This document shows, piece after piece, positions 7,101 through 8,059 of a DNA stretch of 8,059 nt (position 1 is the first letter of the stretch; each line of letters begins with the position of its first letter). Below the pieces are notes generated by a model, which did not search any database, was not told the DNA's origin, and saw nothing but the letters and a program-made list of their open reading frames with translations. The stretch is from Wenzhouxiangella sp. Lineage in GTDB: Bacteria; Pseudomonadota; Gammaproteobacteria; Xanthomonadales; Wenzhouxiangellaceae. The stretch covers positions 1 through 8,059 of the forward strand of contig SKKV01000182.1 of assembly GCA_007123575.1 (NCBI GenBank), written 5' to 3'. A program made the translations under genes and the position numbers.

Positions 7101-7570
7101 TCGAGCGCCACGGCTGGACCTTGCTGTTCCACGATTGCCTGGTGCAGCAACTGGAAAAACTTCAAGCTGCGCCCGAGCGGGCGGAAAAGAGCGACCCGGA
7201 TGGCTTCGAGGCCAACGCGAACGTCAAATTATTCAAGGCGCTTTCGCACTTGATTCTGGACGTCGTGCCCGGCAATCCGGGCGGAGACGAGTTTCGCCAA
7301 GGCAATACACTAGGGCCGGAACATCGCCATTGGCGGCGAGCGAAGATCGGACGCCGCTTCCGTCTGTTTTTTCGTTACGACTCGAAGTCAAAGACCATCG
7401 TGTTCGCCTGGGTCAACGATGCAAGAACCCTGCGATCATCGGGCGGCAAATCGGACCCCTATACGGTGTTCAGAAAAATGATCGGGCGAGGCAATCCACC
7501 CGATGACTGGAGCAGCCTCGTGGCATCCAGCAAATCCGGCTGGCCGAAGAAACGGAATGATCCCACATGA
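7097..7570 (+). CDS. yhaV: YhaV family toxin (RelE-like endoribonuclease)
   Basis: The 157-residue product matches E. coli YhaV, a RelE-superfamily RNase that associates with ribosomes and degrades mRNA until bound by PrlF. Landmarks are the N-terminal GWTLLFHDCL (6-15), ANVKLFKALSHLI, FRQGNTLG (67-74), WRRAKIG..RFRLFFRY (79-94), FAWVNDARTLR (103-113) and DPYTVFRKMIGRGNPPDDW (120-138). All are close in spacing to the E. coli protein. The start is TTG 7097, sharing TTGA with the antitoxin stop. No ATG offers a full-length alternative, and the Trp-Gly segment needs this start. The rare start and overlap imply translational coupling that keeps toxin below antitoxin. The C-terminal 20 residues are Lys/Ser-rich and less typical. 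It appears intact and so does its antitoxin. Confidence 0.92.
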   Translation: MIERHGWTLLFHDCLVQQLEKLQAAPERAEKSDPDGFEANANVKLFKALSHLILDVVPGNPGGDEFRQGNTLGPEHRHWRRAKIGRRFRLFFRYDSKSKTIVFAWVNDARTLRSSGGKSDPYTVFRKMIGRGNPPDDWSSLVASSKSGWPKKRNDPT

Positions 7571-7576
7571 TGGCAA

Positions 7577-7604
7577 GCTCCAGCGCTGGTAAAGGCCCTG
7601 GAGC
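7577..7604 (+). repeat. Inverted repeat between yhaV and hsdM
   Basis: GCTCCAG (7577-7583) and CTGGAGC (7598-7604) are perfect complements with a 14-base loop. The left arm overlaps a ten-base palindrome CCAGCGCTGG (7580-7589). It lies seven bases after the toxin stop in a 68-base gap. There is no T-run after the stem, so it is a weak terminator candidate; it may instead mark the 3' end of the toxin transcript or be a protein site. Confidence 0.35.
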
Positions 7605-7638
7605 CCACCGCATTGGGCGTCCTTAAAAAACAACAAAC

Positions 7639-8059
7639 ATGACCCACGAACAACTGGTCTCCAAAGTCTGGAACTACGCCCATGTCCTGCGCGACCAGGG
7701 CATTTCCTACGGCGACTACATCGAGCAGATCACCTACCTGCTGTTCCTGAAAATGGACCAGGAGCGCGAGGCCCTGCTCGGCGAGCCCTCAGCCATCCCG
7801 CGCGAGTGGGACTGGACCGCGCTGGTGGCCAAGGACGGCGACGAGCTGGAATTGCAATACCGCCACATCCTGGAAAACCTGGCCAAGGAAGACGGTCTGA
7901 TCGGTACCATCTTCCGTAAATCGCAAAACAAGCTGTCAGACCCGGCCAAGCTCAAGCGCATTGTCAGCCTGATCGACACCGAGGGGCGAGGAAATGCCAG
8001 TCGCATTAATCCTTGTGGAGTCGAAATAATTTTTACATTTGAAAGCGGGGGCAGCTCAC
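7639..8059 (+). CDS. hsdM: Type I restriction-modification DNA methyltransferase HsdM, N-terminal part, probably disrupted
   Basis: HsdM is the N6-adenine methyltransferase subunit of type I restriction systems; with HsdS it forms the modification complex and with HsdR the nuclease. From ATG 7639 the product reads as the HsdM_N helical domain: LVSKVWNYAHVLRDQGISYG, DYIEQITYLLFLKMDQE, WDWTAL, then YRHILENLAKEDGLIGTIF and KLKRIVSLIDTE. This matches residues 1 to about 115 of such proteins. From base 7984 the expected continuation (a D-x-KG-x-x-YEGLLE segment) is missing, although the frame remains open to the window end. The SAM-binding and NPPF motifs would lie beyond the window. No Shine-Dalgarno is visible; the leader before ATG is A-rich. 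The gene begins 68 bases after yhaV, making a toxin-antitoxin/restriction cluster. Confidence 0.85.
   Translation, partial: MTHEQLVSKVWNYAHVLRDQGISYGDYIEQITYLLFLKMDQEREALLGEPSAIPREWDWTALVAKDGDELELQYRHILENLAKEDGLIGTIFRKSQNKLSDPAKLKRIVSLIDTEGRGNASRINPCGVEIIFTFESGGSS
7984..8059 (+). other. Foreign-looking tail within hsdM, possible rearrangement or mobile-element junction
   Basis: The hsdM match stops at codon 115 (ends 7983). The next 76 bases encode nothing HsdM-like and include a much more AT-rich run (about 8025-8041) than the genes around them. The final bases GGGGGCAGCTCAC read on the other strand as GTGAGCTGCCCCC, which has the flavour of an IS terminal inverted repeat (TGA-x-CTG-x-CCCC type), but I cannot identify an element from this. 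The sequence ends here, so whether this is an insertion, a deletion scar or an assembly join is open. Confidence 0.4.

Noticed and set aside
7928..8059. Group II intron or retroelement boundary in hsdM
   Set aside because: No conserved 5' intron end (GTGYG) or reverse-transcriptase sequence is seen in the short tail available.

Overview
The window is GC-rich and densely coded, and every gene I can support lies on the + strand. Family resemblances (ArgG type, YhaV/PrlF, an MltF-like enzyme) point to a proteobacterium, probably a gammaproteobacterium. The first gene fragment looks like the C-terminus of a PucC/LhaA-type MFS protein. If that is right, the host or an ancestor could be a purple phototroph, but this rests on about 89 residues.

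Left part (1-2526) is decayed. After the MFS tail comes a class I SAM-dependent methyltransferase with a one-base frameshift inside the SAM-binding motif. Next is an exported MltF-like lytic transglycosylase (solute-binding domain plus SLT domain) that has lost the middle of its catalytic domain. Its original C-terminus is still readable in another frame just past the breakpoint.

Middle part (2711-6730) holds a 100-residue Fe(II)/2-oxoglutarate oxygenase-like protein, then argG (argininosuccinate synthase, intact) 36 bases later, then a 774-residue protein with an N-terminal prolyl-4-hydroxylase-like oxygenase domain and a long C-terminal part that I cannot assign. Two separate 2OG-oxygenase folds therefore flank one arginine-biosynthesis gene.

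Right part (6719-8059) looks like the start of a defence or accessory island. It contains a PrlF-YhaV type II toxin-antitoxin pair, with overlapping genes, a TTG toxin start and a perfect palindrome at the likely promoter, followed by the N-terminal domain of a type I restriction-modification methyltransferase (HsdM). The HsdM match stops after about residue 115, and the last 76 bases look foreign, so a rearrangement or mobile-element junction probably lies at the edge of the window.

No RNA genes, CRISPR arrays or complete insertion sequences were seen. No gene-free gap exceeds 300 bases; the longest is 184 bases (2527-2710). The most notable features are the large uncharacterised oxygenase, the two broken genes with readable scars, and the toxin-antitoxin/HsdM module. 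I do not see strong evidence for a wholly new system.
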